NCBI RefSeq assembly: GCF_003515775.1
Contig: NZ_QWEI01000013.1
Span: forward strand, 1-64,000
DNA: 64,000 nucleotides
Source of the DNA: Ureibacillus yapensis
GTDB taxonomy: Bacteria > Bacillota > Bacilli > Bacillales_A > Planococcaceae
Direction of reading: 5' to 3'
Positions 1 through 8,593 of the stretch are shown in pieces. Each line of letters opens with the position of its first letter. The stretch's first letter is position 1. The notes under the pieces were generated by a model that saw only the letters and a program-made list of their open reading frames with translations, was not told where the DNA came from and searched no databases. The translations under genes and the position numbers were made by a program.

Positions 1-11
1 TAGGCACATGA

Positions 12-38
12 AAACCGCTGATATTCAGCGGTTTTTTT
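12..38 (+). terminator. Rho-independent terminator of an upstream gene
   Basis: A 10-bp stem (AAACCGCTGA / TCAGCGGTTT) with a 3-base loop is followed by a run of T. It ends a plus-strand transcript that starts before the window. Confidence 0.85.
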
Positions 39-62
39 ATTATTAATAAGAAATATAAAGCG

Positions 63-530
63 TCTAAAAAGCCGGTTTGAAATCGAAAGAAGAGAAAACG
101 GTCGAATAGAGAGCTTCTAAAAGACGGTTTAAAGTTAATTTAAGCAAAAATGGTAGAATAGAGAACCTCTAAACACCCATTTGGAATGAGATCATGGAAA
201 AACAGTCGAATAGAAGAGAAGGCTTCTAAAGTACCGTTTGAAGTAAACTCGGGGAAAATGTTTGATTAGCGGTGATCTTAAGAAGCATTTGAAGCAATAC
301 TGAAGAAAAACACTCGATTAGAAAGCATCTAAAGCAGCGTTGGAAGCAAACTGGTGTAAAAATACTTGATTAGCAGAAATCTAATGAAGTGTCTTCAGCA
401 ATCCAGAAGAAAAACACTCGATTAGAAAACATCTAAAGTTAAATTTGAAGCAAACTCATAAAAATATGTTTTGATTAACAGTAATCTAAAAAAAGTGTCT
501 TCAGCAACTCCAAAAAAGACTCTATTAGCC
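63..530. repeat. Degenerate tandem repeat, about nine units of ~52 bp
   Basis: The landmark TCTAA/TCTTA recurs at 63, 116, 168, 225, 276, 328, 380, 432 and 485. A second landmark, GAATAG/GATTAG or a close variant, recurs at 104, 156, 208, 264, 316, 368, 420, 473 and 523. Spacing is 50-57 and mostly 52. From 225 on, alternate units resemble each other more than neighbours do: units at 225/328/432 carry GAAGyAAACT, and units at 276/380/485 carry CAGCAA followed by AGAAAAACACTCGATTAG. This gives a higher-order 104-bp period. Because 52 is not a multiple of three and stops are frequent, the array is non-coding. Function unknown. Confidence 0.8.
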
Positions 531-616
531 ACCTTTGCATAAAGCACAAATTCTCTAAACCAACACACAAAACAGGAAACGCCTTTATTCCTCGAATACA
601 TATCACTTAATAACAA

Positions 617-661
617 TAAAAAAATGCAAGTCTCGGTCAATGCATTTATCCGAGACTTGCA
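617..661 (-). terminator. Rho-independent terminator of the 672-2825 minus-strand genes
   Basis: A perfect 12-bp stem (TGCAAGTCTCGG / CCGAGACTTGCA) is followed, on the minus strand, by a run of T. It lies just after the stop codon of the minus-strand membrane-protein gene. Confidence 0.85.
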
Positions 662-671
662 CTTCACTTTT

Positions 672-1265
672 CTACTGATGATGTGAATGGTGATCTTGAT
701 TCATATTGCTATTAGTGGGAGAACTAGTTCCCAGCAGAATTCCTGAAAATAACAGCAGCCCAACACAAGTAATAATTAGAGACAGTCTGTTAAGAGAACT
801 ATTCTTTTGAATAGTTGGCTCTTGGGGCATTACCGATTGTCCTTCTTGTTTTATTTGTTTAATCATTAAGATAGTCATAACACCCATCAGCAAGATTAAG
901 ACCAAACTAAGGATATAGATATAGGTCGAATCAAGCATCTCTCCAAGCATGGCTCCCATTAATCCACCCATAATTCCGCCGGCCATACCTTCAATGGTCG
1001 TCATTAAGTTAAACATGGCGCCCAGAATTAGACCGATACTGATCGCGATAATCATGGAAAGGATACTGTTTAATGAAAAAGGCTGGGTAAGAGCAAGAAT
1101 CGTTCCCATAATCAGGCCGCTCATTGTACTGAGCACCATTGCTGCCAGCATGACCGTATTGCAGGATACCTTATGCCGTGATGCGAAAATCTTAAAGTAA
1201 ATTGTGGCTGTAGATAAAACAATTATTAGCAGGACAATGAATTGCAAAACTAGTTTCATGATCAT
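672..1265 (-). CDS. Polytopic membrane protein with His-rich C-terminus, function unknown
   Basis: About 197 residues with roughly five or six hydrophobic segments (near 5-27, 38-60, 67-88, 110-133 and 160-180). A Gly/Met-rich stretch near 90-105 (GGIMGGLMGAMLGEM) resembles a packed transmembrane helix. The C-terminus ends DHHSHHQ, a possible metal-binding tail. A strong AGGAGG lies ahead of three clustered starts (GTG 1268, ATG 1265, ATG 1259); 1265 is a compromise. The upstream gene, 15-18 bp away on the same strand, also ends in a Cys/His cluster, so the two are probably one transcript and may handle the same metal. No family is recognised. Confidence 0.65.
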   Translation of the reverse strand: MIMKLVLQFIVLLIIVLSTATIYFKIFASRHKVSCNTVMLAAMVLSTMSGLIMGTILALTQPFSLNSILSMIIAISIGLILGAMFNLMTTIEGMAGGIMGGLMGAMLGEMLDSTYIYILSLVLILLMGVMTILMIKQIKQEGQSVMPQEPTIQKNSSLNRLSLIITCVGLLLFSGILLGTSSPTNSNMNQDHHSHHQ

Positions 1266-1283
1266 CACGCCTCCTAATCCGAA

Positions 1284-2825
1284 CTAGTGGTGCCCCCCAC
1301 AAGAACAAGCTCCATTATCATTTTCTTTTTCGCTTGGCAATTTCCATAATGGATTATTGCAGTATTTCGGATCTGCGCCAACCATACTCATGAATAATGG
1401 ATGATAATTTTCGCAAATATTTAATTCTGTTAATACCCAATCCTCAGGATCTTTTGCATAATGCTCCCAATAATCGCCACCCATGTTCAGACCAGGTACA
1501 GCTGGAATCCAAGACTCTGCCAATAACAAATCAGGGTCGCCGTATTTTGCAGCAATTGCACGGATTTCAGGATCATCCAATGCAAGTAAATGTCCATCTT
1601 GGATAATCATATCCGTTCCTCCATCAAGCGTCTCGGTAGTCACGGTAGGGAAGTAAAGATGTACATGCCAGTGACCTACCGGCAAGCCCTGGTTTGCGGC
1701 TTCACGTTCAGCGGAGCTTGAAATAACTGTGCCGAAACCTAAATGGATGACACCACTGCGCATTCTTTCATACAGACAGTTTAACCAGCCATTTAAAAAG
1801 CCTTTTCTTGGGCGATGAATGTGCGGGTTTGTACCGATGGATGCTTCCCACCATCTGAATAATCCTTTGTCAGGGAATCCTGGGTATTGTAAATGATCCG
1901 TTTCTGCTTTTACTTTACGAAGCTTATCGCCAAATTCGCCGCCTTCGTGGATTTCAGTGATTTTTCCATTTACTACATCCATGGAAATCCATGGTACTGG
2001 ACCGATATGGTTGCTTGTGCCGGCAATCACACCAGTAGCATCTTCGTTTGGCAAGAACATCCATGGTCTGCCCAATACGTGGCCTGGCAAATAAGTTTTT
2101 CCGAATTCTTCATTTCCTTTATAGAATGTATCTACTAATTTTGGGTTATAAAATTCTCTGTTTTCATCCCAATATTCATCATGATTTGTATACGTTAAAT
2201 CTGTACCTTCAGGATCAACAATGCGGATACGGCGGGCATTACGGATTTTTTTCCAAGTCCATTCATCAATCGCCTGAATTATTTCATAAGGCATCGTATG
2301 GGCTGGGGAAGCAGTTAACTCTGGTGTGATGAACGGCATACGCTGAATTTGGACTTTATTTGCGCGTAAAACCGGACCGCCATAACCCCATAGCAACTTA
2401 TCATATTTACCTTCCTTCTCCATTTCTTCCCATTCATCCATCCATTCAGCAAGTTCCTTTGTTCTCGCCAAATAGTATTCTACTTCATTATGACCTTTCC
2501 ATTTAACGATTGGACCTTTATCGACGTGCATTACTTCATATTTTGTTTCATATTTCTCAAGAATCATTTTACACGCTTCAATTACCATTGGGTCGTGCCA
2601 ATTGTCCACTCGCAGTAATACGCGCTCACCTGGTTTTAGATCCCAGCCTGCATGCAAGCCATGGTTATAAGGCCGTTTTGCAACGGCATCCAAAAATGGC
2701 ACCAATTGTTCCGGGCTTGTAATATTAACCATCGGAGGACAACGTGGTTTTTGTTTTTCAATAAGGGGTGGTACATCAAATTTTGGTTTATTTTTTAAAA
2801 CTTTCTCATTGCTTGAAACAGACAT
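1284..2825 (-). CDS. M29 aminopeptidase / NicX-like metalloprotein, uncharacterised
   Basis: 513 residues, cytosolic, no signal peptide. The C-terminal half carries RSGVIHLGFG followed by GHWHVHLYFP and DGGTDMIIQDGH. These resemble the metal-binding region of the M29 (aminopeptidase T/AmpS) fold, which also includes the non-haem iron dioxygenase NicX (2,5-dihydroxypyridine 5,6-dioxygenase). It is longer than typical M29/NicX proteins (about 350-410 residues), the expected HxD pair reads HxH, and an N-terminal extension of about 60 residues and a C-terminal CSCGGHH tail are extra. AAGGAG lies about 10 nt before the ATG. Nearby LysR, phosphotriesterase-family and aromatic-acid transporter genes hint at a ring-compound pathway, but substrate and reaction are unknown. 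Confidence 0.55.
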   Translation of the reverse strand: MSVSSNEKVLKNKPKFDVPPLIEKQKPRCPPMVNITSPEQLVPFLDAVAKRPYNHGLHAGWDLKPGERVLLRVDNWHDPMVIEACKMILEKYETKYEVMHVDKGPIVKWKGHNEVEYYLARTKELAEWMDEWEEMEKEGKYDKLLWGYGGPVLRANKVQIQRMPFITPELTASPAHTMPYEIIQAIDEWTWKKIRNARRIRIVDPEGTDLTYTNHDEYWDENREFYNPKLVDTFYKGNEEFGKTYLPGHVLGRPWMFLPNEDATGVIAGTSNHIGPVPWISMDVVNGKITEIHEGGEFGDKLRKVKAETDHLQYPGFPDKGLFRWWEASIGTNPHIHRPRKGFLNGWLNCLYERMRSGVIHLGFGTVISSSAEREAANQGLPVGHWHVHLYFPTVTTETLDGGTDMIIQDGHLLALDDPEIRAIAAKYGDPDLLLAESWIPAVPGLNMGGDYWEHYAKDPEDWVLTELNICENYHPLFMSMVGADPKYCNNPLWKLPSEKENDNGACSCGGHH

Positions 2826-2957
2826 CTTATCCCATCTCCTTGAATAGATTGATTTTTCTAAATATTATCACGAGAATTTTTATTCGTGAAATATATATTT
2901 AGTCTATTACTTATATGATAAAAGTATAAATCGATTTAAGGAGTGGTAATAAATCCA

Positions 2958-3863
2958 CTAGTGCTCGAAATATTGTTTAAACAATTTTGCAACGGTAGAA
3001 AGATACCGACCTTTTAGCCAAATAACGGCAGGCGGCCTTGCCATCACGACGGGATTGGTGATTTGTTTAAAGAGCAGACTGGAGTTCGGGATTGTTTTTT
3101 CTGCCGATTTCGGAATAATCGCTATCCCGATATCATAACTAGCCCAAGTTAACAATGTCATTAAATCACTGCTCTCACACATAATATTCGGTTCAAAGCC
3201 AAGATTGGCGCACGCCTTCTTTAATGTATCCCCAACGTAGATTGATTCGGTATAAGACGATGTTCCTTTATGTCTTCTTAAAAGCATAAGCGGCTTATCC
3301 TTTAGCTCCACCAAATTGATCGATTGCGATTCTTGATTAATTTCCATTGATTTGCTCATAACGGCAACGAATGGTTCTTCGGGGAAGCTAATCGCTTCAA
3401 AAAGTTCGTAATCAATAGGGAGGCGGACAATGCCTATTTCAATCACCCGTTTTTCAAGCAGTTCCATTATCCGGTTGGGATCCCCTTCCCAAATCTGAAA
3501 CTTCACTTTCGGGTATCGATGGTAGAAATCTTTTATTTTTTCAGGCAATAGCTCTGCGCCCAACGAGGGAATCATCCCGATGTTCAATGTTCCGGAAATG
3601 CCCTCGGAAATCTCCTTCATTCTTTGCTTCGTTCTTTCCACTACTTCCAGAATTTCCAATGATTTTTCATAAAACACTTTTCCTTCTTCTGTAAGAGTTA
3701 AATTTCTTGTATTCCGCTCCAATAGTTTCATATTTAATTCTTCTTCCAGCAATTTTAACTGCTGACTTAAAGGTGGTTGTGCCATATTGAGCTTTTTGGC
3801 AGCGAGAGAAATGTTTCCTTCTTCTACTATTGTTGCAAAGTATCTGATTCGCCTAAATTCCAT
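2958..3863 (-). CDS. LysR-family transcriptional regulator
   Basis: 301 residues. The N-terminal winged helix-turn-helix covers about 1-60 (IRYFATIVEEGNISLAAKK, then AQPPLSQQL), followed by the linker helix and a two-lobed effector domain from about 90. GAGGTG lies 7 nt before ATG 3863, so the upstream ATG at 3878 is less likely. The gene is divergent from the phosphotriesterase/MFS operon starting at 4071, the usual arrangement for a LysR activator of a catabolic operon. The inducer is probably a small aromatic or heterocyclic acid; that is inference from context. Confidence 0.9.
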   Translation of the reverse strand: MEFRRIRYFATIVEEGNISLAAKKLNMAQPPLSQQLKLLEEELNMKLLERNTRNLTLTEEGKVFYEKSLEILEVVERTKQRMKEISEGISGTLNIGMIPSLGAELLPEKIKDFYHRYPKVKFQIWEGDPNRIMELLEKRVIEIGIVRLPIDYELFEAISFPEEPFVAVMSKSMEINQESQSINLVELKDKPLMLLRRHKGTSSYTESIYVGDTLKKACANLGFEPNIMCESSDLMTLLTWASYDIGIAIIPKSAEKTIPNSSLLFKQITNPVVMARPPAVIWLKGRYLSTVAKLFKQYFEH

Positions 3864-4070
3864 TTCATGACACCTCATTTCTATTTTCTAGGATATTAAC
3901 ATAATTTATATTTTTTAAGTATGAATAGCAACATTTTTTGTATTTCTCCAAATTTTCTGATTATGTTATTTTTTATTTATTCACTTTTTTGTTTTATTAC
4001 AGTCTTAATATTGAAAACGAAAAATTTAAGAGTATACCAGAATCCTAAAGATATGATTGGAGGCTATAAA
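3864..4070. promoter_or_regulatory. Divergent LysR / phosphotriesterase-operon control region
   Basis: This AT-rich 207-bp gap separates the LysR start (3863) from the first operon gene (ATG 4071). LysR operators normally lie in such divergent gaps. A single T-N11-A box cannot be picked with confidence by eye because the region is so A/T-rich. A longer open frame from 3921 runs through it but encodes only a hydrophobic, low-complexity extension. Confidence 0.5.
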
Positions 4071-5105
4071 ATGCAGGGTTATTTAGAACAAAATGATTCA
4101 GAAGTGGTTTTGACAGTTCTTGGTCCAATTTCTGCTCAGGAGTTGGGGGTTGTACTCATTCATGAGTCGCTTCTATCTGTGCTGCCAGGCGCAGAGCTTG
4201 CTCCAGAGGTTGATATGGATACAAGCGAGATTTTTGCAGCGTTAAAAAGTCAGCTTTTGGCATTTCGCCGTCTGGGAGGAAAAACGATCGTGGATTCTGG
4301 CGGTATGTTTCATGGACGTAATGTAAAGCTCTATGAAACCCTTTCAAAAGCTACAGGCATAAATATTGTAGCCTCTACAGGGTTAGGGCCTGAACCATTG
4401 CTGAGCGGGTATTTTTTGACGCCGCAAAAGAATCCTCCCATCCCATGGCAAGCTGAACAATTTGCTGATTTATTCGCCAAAGAGGTAACGGAAGGGATTG
4501 TTGTGCCTCGAGTAGAGCGTTCAGGTCCAGCGGGAATGGCAACGTCGATTGCCAGCCGGAATGGGTTGACGGAAATAGAGAAGAACCTTTTCCGAGGATG
4601 CGCGCAAACGGCTCTTGCAACGGGGGTGCCGGTATCGGTCCAATATGGAGCAAATGCGATGGATGATTTAAACATCCTGCTAAATGAAGGACTTGCTCCA
4701 AACCGCATTATTATTGGAGGGCTTGACCGCATTGAGGCAGTTAAGGCAAAAGAAGCAATTGCCATTGCACGACAGGGGGCCATGGTTGCCCTAGACCATA
4801 TTGGTTGGACGAAGGATGAAGGTTACGTCAATGATGGGGAACGGATTCGATTGATTTTGGAGTTGTTCGAAGAAGGTTTGGGTGATCAAGTTCTGCTATC
4901 CACCAATGCAGTGGGAGTGGCAAAAGGATATAAAGCTAATGGCGTTGGATTCGATTATTTGCTGTCCACATTTGTTCCTTTATTGCGTGCAGCAGGATTG
5001 AATGAGGAACAAGTGCATTCATTATTAGCAAAAAACCCGCTACGTGTACTGACAGTTGACAAAGTGGCAGTGGCCATTAAAGAAACAATAGCAAGCAAAA
5101 ATTAA
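4071..5105 (+). CDS. Phosphotriesterase-family protein lacking metal ligands (probable pseudoenzyme)
   Basis: 344 residues and full length for the phosphotriesterase/PLL TIM-barrel family. Aligned by eye with the adjacent paralogue at 5125, it keeps the fold signatures (LGVVLIHE, FRRLGGKTIVD, GLAPNRIIIGG) but not the binuclear metal site: the HxH motif reads H31-E-S33, the carboxylated Lys is T158, the two barrel His are Q191 and G217, and the catalytic Asp is T278. Five of six ligands are therefore gone. Start ATG 4071 follows GGAGG; the frame is open to 3921, but that extension is not family-like. It probably forms a complex with, or regulates, the intact paralogue 19 bp downstream. Confidence 0.8.
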   Translation: MQGYLEQNDSEVVLTVLGPISAQELGVVLIHESLLSVLPGAELAPEVDMDTSEIFAALKSQLLAFRRLGGKTIVDSGGMFHGRNVKLYETLSKATGINIVASTGLGPEPLLSGYFLTPQKNPPIPWQAEQFADLFAKEVTEGIVVPRVERSGPAGMATSIASRNGLTEIEKNLFRGCAQTALATGVPVSVQYGANAMDDLNILLNEGLAPNRIIIGGLDRIEAVKAKEAIAIARQGAMVALDHIGWTKDEGYVNDGERIRLILELFEEGLGDQVLLSTNAVGVAKGYKANGVGFDYLLSTFVPLLRAAGLNEEQVHSLLAKNPLRVLTVDKVAVAIKETIASKN

Positions 5106-5124
5106 AGGCAAGGAGTGAAGCGGA

Positions 5125-6087
5125 ATGGGAAAGGTTAATACCGTTTTAGGGACAATAGCGACGGAGGAGCTGGGAGTAACGGCGATTCATGAACATATTG
5201 GATTTGGTTTACCGGGTTGTGATCTGGATACACAATGGTGGAGCAAAGCGGAAGAAATGTTTGAGACAACCATTCAGAAATTGCAGCGGTTCCGGGAACA
5301 TGGCGGAAAAACTTTTGTTGACTGCACAGGCATAGGGAACGGGCGGGATATCCCGTACTTTCAGGTGCTTTCCCGTAAAACAGGCGTCAATATCGTTGCG
5401 GTGACGGGATTCGTGGCAGGTGATTCCGCACTTCCTTATTTCCGCGACAAATCGATTGAATATCTAACCAATTTATTTGTGCATGAAATTACAGTGGGAA
5501 TTGACGGGACGAGCGCAAAGGCCGGGGCTGTCAAAGTGGGCGTGAGCCGTGGCGGTTTAAGCGAATTGGATGAACGCATTTATCGTGCAGCTGCAAGAGC
5601 CGCTGCAAAAACAGGTGTACCCGTAATCACACATTTATCAACAAACGCAGAGCGGCAAATGGAGTTATTTGAAATGGAAGGGCTTTCGATAGACCGAGCG
5701 ATAATTGGGCATGCCGATATAGGACCGGATGTAGATGAAGAGCGCGATGTCATGATTGCAAAGCGAGGCGGGTACGTAGGATTCGATACAATTGGCTATG
5801 ATGCGGAGCTGGAAAATGCCCCTTATTGGTCATGCGGCCGTCAAGAACGGATCCAGCATTTTCTGTCCTTCCTTGAAAAAGGCTATTTAAAAAATGCCGT
5901 CATTTCTGCGGATGCGAATTGTTGGCCATTAGGCTGGCCGGGAGTGGAAGGGCATTCTGTTAATTATTTGTTTGAGGAGTTTATACCGGACCTTCGTAAA
6001 GCAGGAGTGGATGAGGGAATCATTGAACAGCTTTTAGTACACAACCCTGCCAATATTCTAACGATGCGAGCACCTGTTTTCGTTTAA
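5125..6087 (+). CDS. Phosphotriesterase-family metal hydrolase (lactonase/amidohydrolase-like)
   Basis: 320 residues. All metal ligands of the family are visible: H22-x-H24 (AIHEHIGF), K137 (GAVKVGVS), H170 (PVITHLSTN), H196 (AIIGHADIG) and D263 (ISADAN). This predicts a TIM-barrel binuclear hydrolase acting on a lactone, ester or amide. AAGGAG lies 9 nt before the ATG. It sits between its inactive paralogue and an AAHS-type importer, under a divergent LysR regulator, so a role in opening an imported ring compound or its lactone is likely. The true substrate cannot be read from sequence; phosphotriester hydrolysis is not implied. Confidence 0.85.
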   Translation: MGKVNTVLGTIATEELGVTAIHEHIGFGLPGCDLDTQWWSKAEEMFETTIQKLQRFREHGGKTFVDCTGIGNGRDIPYFQVLSRKTGVNIVAVTGFVAGDSALPYFRDKSIEYLTNLFVHEITVGIDGTSAKAGAVKVGVSRGGLSELDERIYRAAARAAAKTGVPVITHLSTNAERQMELFEMEGLSIDRAIIGHADIGPDVDEERDVMIAKRGGYVGFDTIGYDAELENAPYWSCGRQERIQHFLSFLEKGYLKNAVISADANCWPLGWPGVEGHSVNYLFEEFIPDLRKAGVDEGIIEQLLVHNPANILTMRAPVFV

Positions 6088-6170
6088 AAAATAAGCCTGC
6101 CGGGTGCGGTTTGGAATGTCTAGAATAAACAAGCTTTGGCCGTATTTATACAAATGGAGGGATGCAATTG

Positions 6171-7550
6171 ATGAAAGCAAATATTATTGACATAGTAAAT
6201 GAGGGGAAATTTAACCGCTTTCATTTATTCTTATTGGTTACATGCTGTGTAATCATCACCTTTGATATGTTTGATCTTGTGATCTATAGTTCCGTACTCC
6301 CACTATTGATGGAGGAATGGTCCATGTCACCGGTGCAAGCGGGCACGATTGGCAGTTACGGGCCCCTCGGAATGATGGTCGGAGCCTTTATTTTCGGAAT
6401 TCTGTCCGATAAGATTGGGCGAAAAAATGGGTTGATCATCAGTGTATTCTTATTCAGCATTTTTACATTTCTATGTGCATTTGCTCCTGGGCCAAACAGT
6501 TTCGGTGCCTTTCGACTCCTTGCGGGTATTGGGATTGGGGGCGTTATGCCGAATGTCCTTGCCCTGATTACCGATTACTCGCCAAAGGACATTCGCAACA
6601 AAATGGTATCCATTGTTATGATCTCTTTTCCCGTAGGCGGAATTTTGGCAGCTCTGGCTGGTATGTACTTCATTCCCCATACGGGTTGGAAAAGTGTCTA
6701 TTGGATTTCCATCATTCCAGTTTTGCTTATTCCCATCTTGTATAAGTTCTTGCATGATTCCCCGGCTCTTTTATTGGCAAAAGGGAAAACGGATGAACTT
6801 TGTATCGCGTTGACAAAAGCAAATCCCAAAGTGTCTTTAACGCCCGATATGAAGTTTGAAACATCCACCCTGAAAGAGGATGCAGGCTCTCCTGTTGCAG
6901 CCTTGTTTAAGAATAAACGGGCACTTGGCACGGTAATGATCTGGATTGCCTTTTTCATGTGTTTGTTAATGGTAAACGGGATTAATACCTGGCTGCCAAA
7001 ATTGATGTTTAGTGCAGGATATGAGCTTGGGTCCAGTTTAAGCTTTATGATTGTCCTGAATGTGGGGGCGATTATTGGAACACTGATTCTTGGGTCCCTT
7101 GCCGACAAATACGGAGCGAAAAGGGTACTTGTTCCGATGTTTGTCATGGCAGCCGTTTCTTTGGCTCTTCTAGGATTTAAAGCGAACATGGTTGTTTTAT
7201 ATCTGCTTGTAGCCATAGCAGGAGCCTGTACAACAGGAGCTCAAAATATCTCCTATTCGTTTGTAACGCAATATTATCCTTCATTAATGCGTTCTACGGC
7301 TGTCGGATTTGCTTCCGGGATCGGCAGGATTGGTGCCATAATCGGGCCAACATTTGGCGGCCTGCTAGTGCAGCTTAATCTGTCCGTCGAAATGAATTTC
7401 TTTGCCTTTGCCGTGCCGGGAATTATAGCGGCAATTGCATTCTCATTCGTTCCTCTGAAATATGGCGATTTCAATAAAGAAGCCAGCGAAACGGAAGGAA
7501 ATAAAGTGGAACAAAATGAACAGGGAAAAGCATATGAAGTCAAAGTTTGA
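6171..7550 (+). CDS. MFS transporter, aromatic acid:H+ symporter (AAHS) type
   Basis: About 459 residues with 12 predicted membrane helices. TM1 holds the acidic pair typical of PcaK/BenK-type symporters (FDMFDLVIY), and the loop 2-3 signature DKIGRKNG and loop 8-9 signature DKYGAKR are both present. GGAGG at 6156-6160 is well spaced for ATG 6171 but abuts ATG 6162, so 6171 is preferred. It follows the phosphotriesterase pair after about 83 bp and is the likely importer for their substrate. The C-terminal 25 residues are hydrophilic. Confidence 0.85.
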   Translation: MKANIIDIVNEGKFNRFHLFLLVTCCVIITFDMFDLVIYSSVLPLLMEEWSMSPVQAGTIGSYGPLGMMVGAFIFGILSDKIGRKNGLIISVFLFSIFTFLCAFAPGPNSFGAFRLLAGIGIGGVMPNVLALITDYSPKDIRNKMVSIVMISFPVGGILAALAGMYFIPHTGWKSVYWISIIPVLLIPILYKFLHDSPALLLAKGKTDELCIALTKANPKVSLTPDMKFETSTLKEDAGSPVAALFKNKRALGTVMIWIAFFMCLLMVNGINTWLPKLMFSAGYELGSSLSFMIVLNVGAIIGTLILGSLADKYGAKRVLVPMFVMAAVSLALLGFKANMVVLYLLVAIAGACTTGAQNISYSFVTQYYPSLMRSTAVGFASGIGRIGAIIGPTFGGLLVQLNLSVEMNFFAFAVPGIIAAIAFSFVPLKYGDFNKEASETEGNKVEQNEQGKAYEVKV

Positions 7551-7580
7551 TCATAGGAATCAAATTATAAAAGTCTCTTC

Positions 7581-7617
7581 GCTCATGTAAAGCTTGCTTT
7601 ATATGGGCTTTTTTTTA
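7581..7617 (+). terminator. Rho-independent terminator after the MFS gene
   Basis: Stem GCTCATGTAAAG / CTTTATATGGGC (two G-T pairs) with a short loop, then eight T. It closes the LysR-controlled operon. Confidence 0.85.
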
Positions 7618-7687
7618 TCTAAAAATCACATGTTAACGGGCTTCCATTAATAGATTGGGAATAATGGATTTTTTCCGGGGTGATTTT

Positions 7688-8044
7688 ATGAGAGAAAAAA
7701 GGTTCCGAAGAAATTTGCTGGCATGGGCATTTATTTTATTTTCTGCATGCGTCGCCCTTGTGGCACAATGGGATAGTAACGTAAATAAATATTATGATCT
7801 TGAAGAGTTGAATGCATTTCACTGGCAGAAGCATATGAATGAAGACGAATTTTCCAAAGTAAAACAGGGCATGTCGTATTGGGATGTAGCGAAAGCTGCG
7901 AAGGGACAAGGACAACGAGTTGCCGAAGGGGTATATATATGGGAAGATGAAATCCTTTTGACTCAACGTTATGAAATGCACTTTCAAGAAGGAAAACTCC
8001 AAAAGAAAGCAATAATCAAAAGCATTGACCATCAAACCGAATAA
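7688..8044 (+). CDS. Small membrane-anchored protein with SmpA/OmlA (BLIP-like) domain
   Basis: 118 residues. One N-terminal membrane anchor (about 8-28) follows basic residues MREKRFRRN, with the rest outside the cell. The 60-110 region (KVKQGMSYWDVAKAAKG... YIWEDE... MHFQEGKLQKKA) has the pattern of the small SmpA/OmlA fold. GGGGTG lies 5 nt before ATG 7688; the upstream ATG at 7655 lacks a site. It stands alone between the MFS terminator and tsaE. Function unknown. Confidence 0.6.
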   Translation: MREKRFRRNLLAWAFILFSACVALVAQWDSNVNKYYDLEELNAFHWQKHMNEDEFSKVKQGMSYWDVAKAAKGQGQRVAEGVYIWEDEILLTQRYEMHFQEGKLQKKAIIKSIDHQTE

Positions 8045-8140
8045 ATTCTGCTGTAAAATAGAAGACGCAAGGTACAGACTTTGAACATTTAACTATATTT
8101 GGGTAAACTTAAGGTAATGTGATGAGAGGATTCGGTTAAC

Positions 8141-8593
8141 ATGATATTTGAAAAAAACGTACTATCCTTAGAGGAAACACAAAACTTGGCATTTGCGCTG
8201 GCAAGAGTATTAGGCCCTCAAGATACCATTACACTGGAAGGGGACCTGGGAGCCGGCAAAACGACATTTACTCAAGCGCTTGCAAAAGGATTGGGCATTA
8301 CAAGAACGGTCAACAGCCCAACTTTTACGATCATGAAACAATATGAAGGAAGACTGCCATTCAATCATCTGGATGTTTATCGGCTTGAAGATAGCGACGA
8401 GGATCTTGGCTGGGAAGAAATTTTCTATGGCGAGGCCGTAACCGTGGTGGAATGGGCTCATTTAATCGAGGACGATTTACCGGATGAACGGCTGGCAATC
8501 GAAATTTACAGAGTGGATGATCACGCAAGAAAATTTGTATTTAAACCAATCGGAGAGCGTTACGAACGATTGTGCGAGGAGTTATTGAAATGA
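8141..8593 (+). CDS. tsaE: tRNA t6A biosynthesis ATPase TsaE
   Basis: 150 residues, the usual size. P-loop LEGDLGAGKTTF near 34-45, then the family motifs SPTF, HLDVYRLED and VEWAH. TsaE drives the TsaB-TsaD complex that makes threonylcarbamoyladenosine at A37 of ANN-decoding tRNAs. It begins a tightly packed operon: its TGA overlaps the tsaB ATG by 1-2 bases (ATGA). Confidence 0.95.
   Translation: MIFEKNVLSLEETQNLAFALARVLGPQDTITLEGDLGAGKTTFTQALAKGLGITRTVNSPTFTIMKQYEGRLPFNHLDVYRLEDSDEDLGWEEIFYGEAVTVVEWAHLIEDDLPDERLAIEIYRVDDHARKFVFKPIGERYERLCEELLK

Noticed and set aside
63-530. CRISPR array
   Set aside because: Same reason: no constant repeat/variable spacer pattern, and similarity is spread over the whole unit.
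422-667. 81-codon minus-strand open frame in the repeat region
   Set aside because: It runs through the 52-bp repeats and the 617-661 terminator, has no ribosome-binding site and no family-like composition.
3921-4070. 50-residue N-terminal extension of the first phosphotriesterase-family protein
   Set aside because: Hydrophobic and AT-driven, no ribosome-binding site at 3921, while GGAGG sits at the right distance before ATG 4071 where family similarity begins.
4331-4783. 150-codon minus-strand open frame inside the phosphotriesterase-family gene
   Set aside because: Shadow of a well-supported plus-strand gene; no start signals and no recognisable family.
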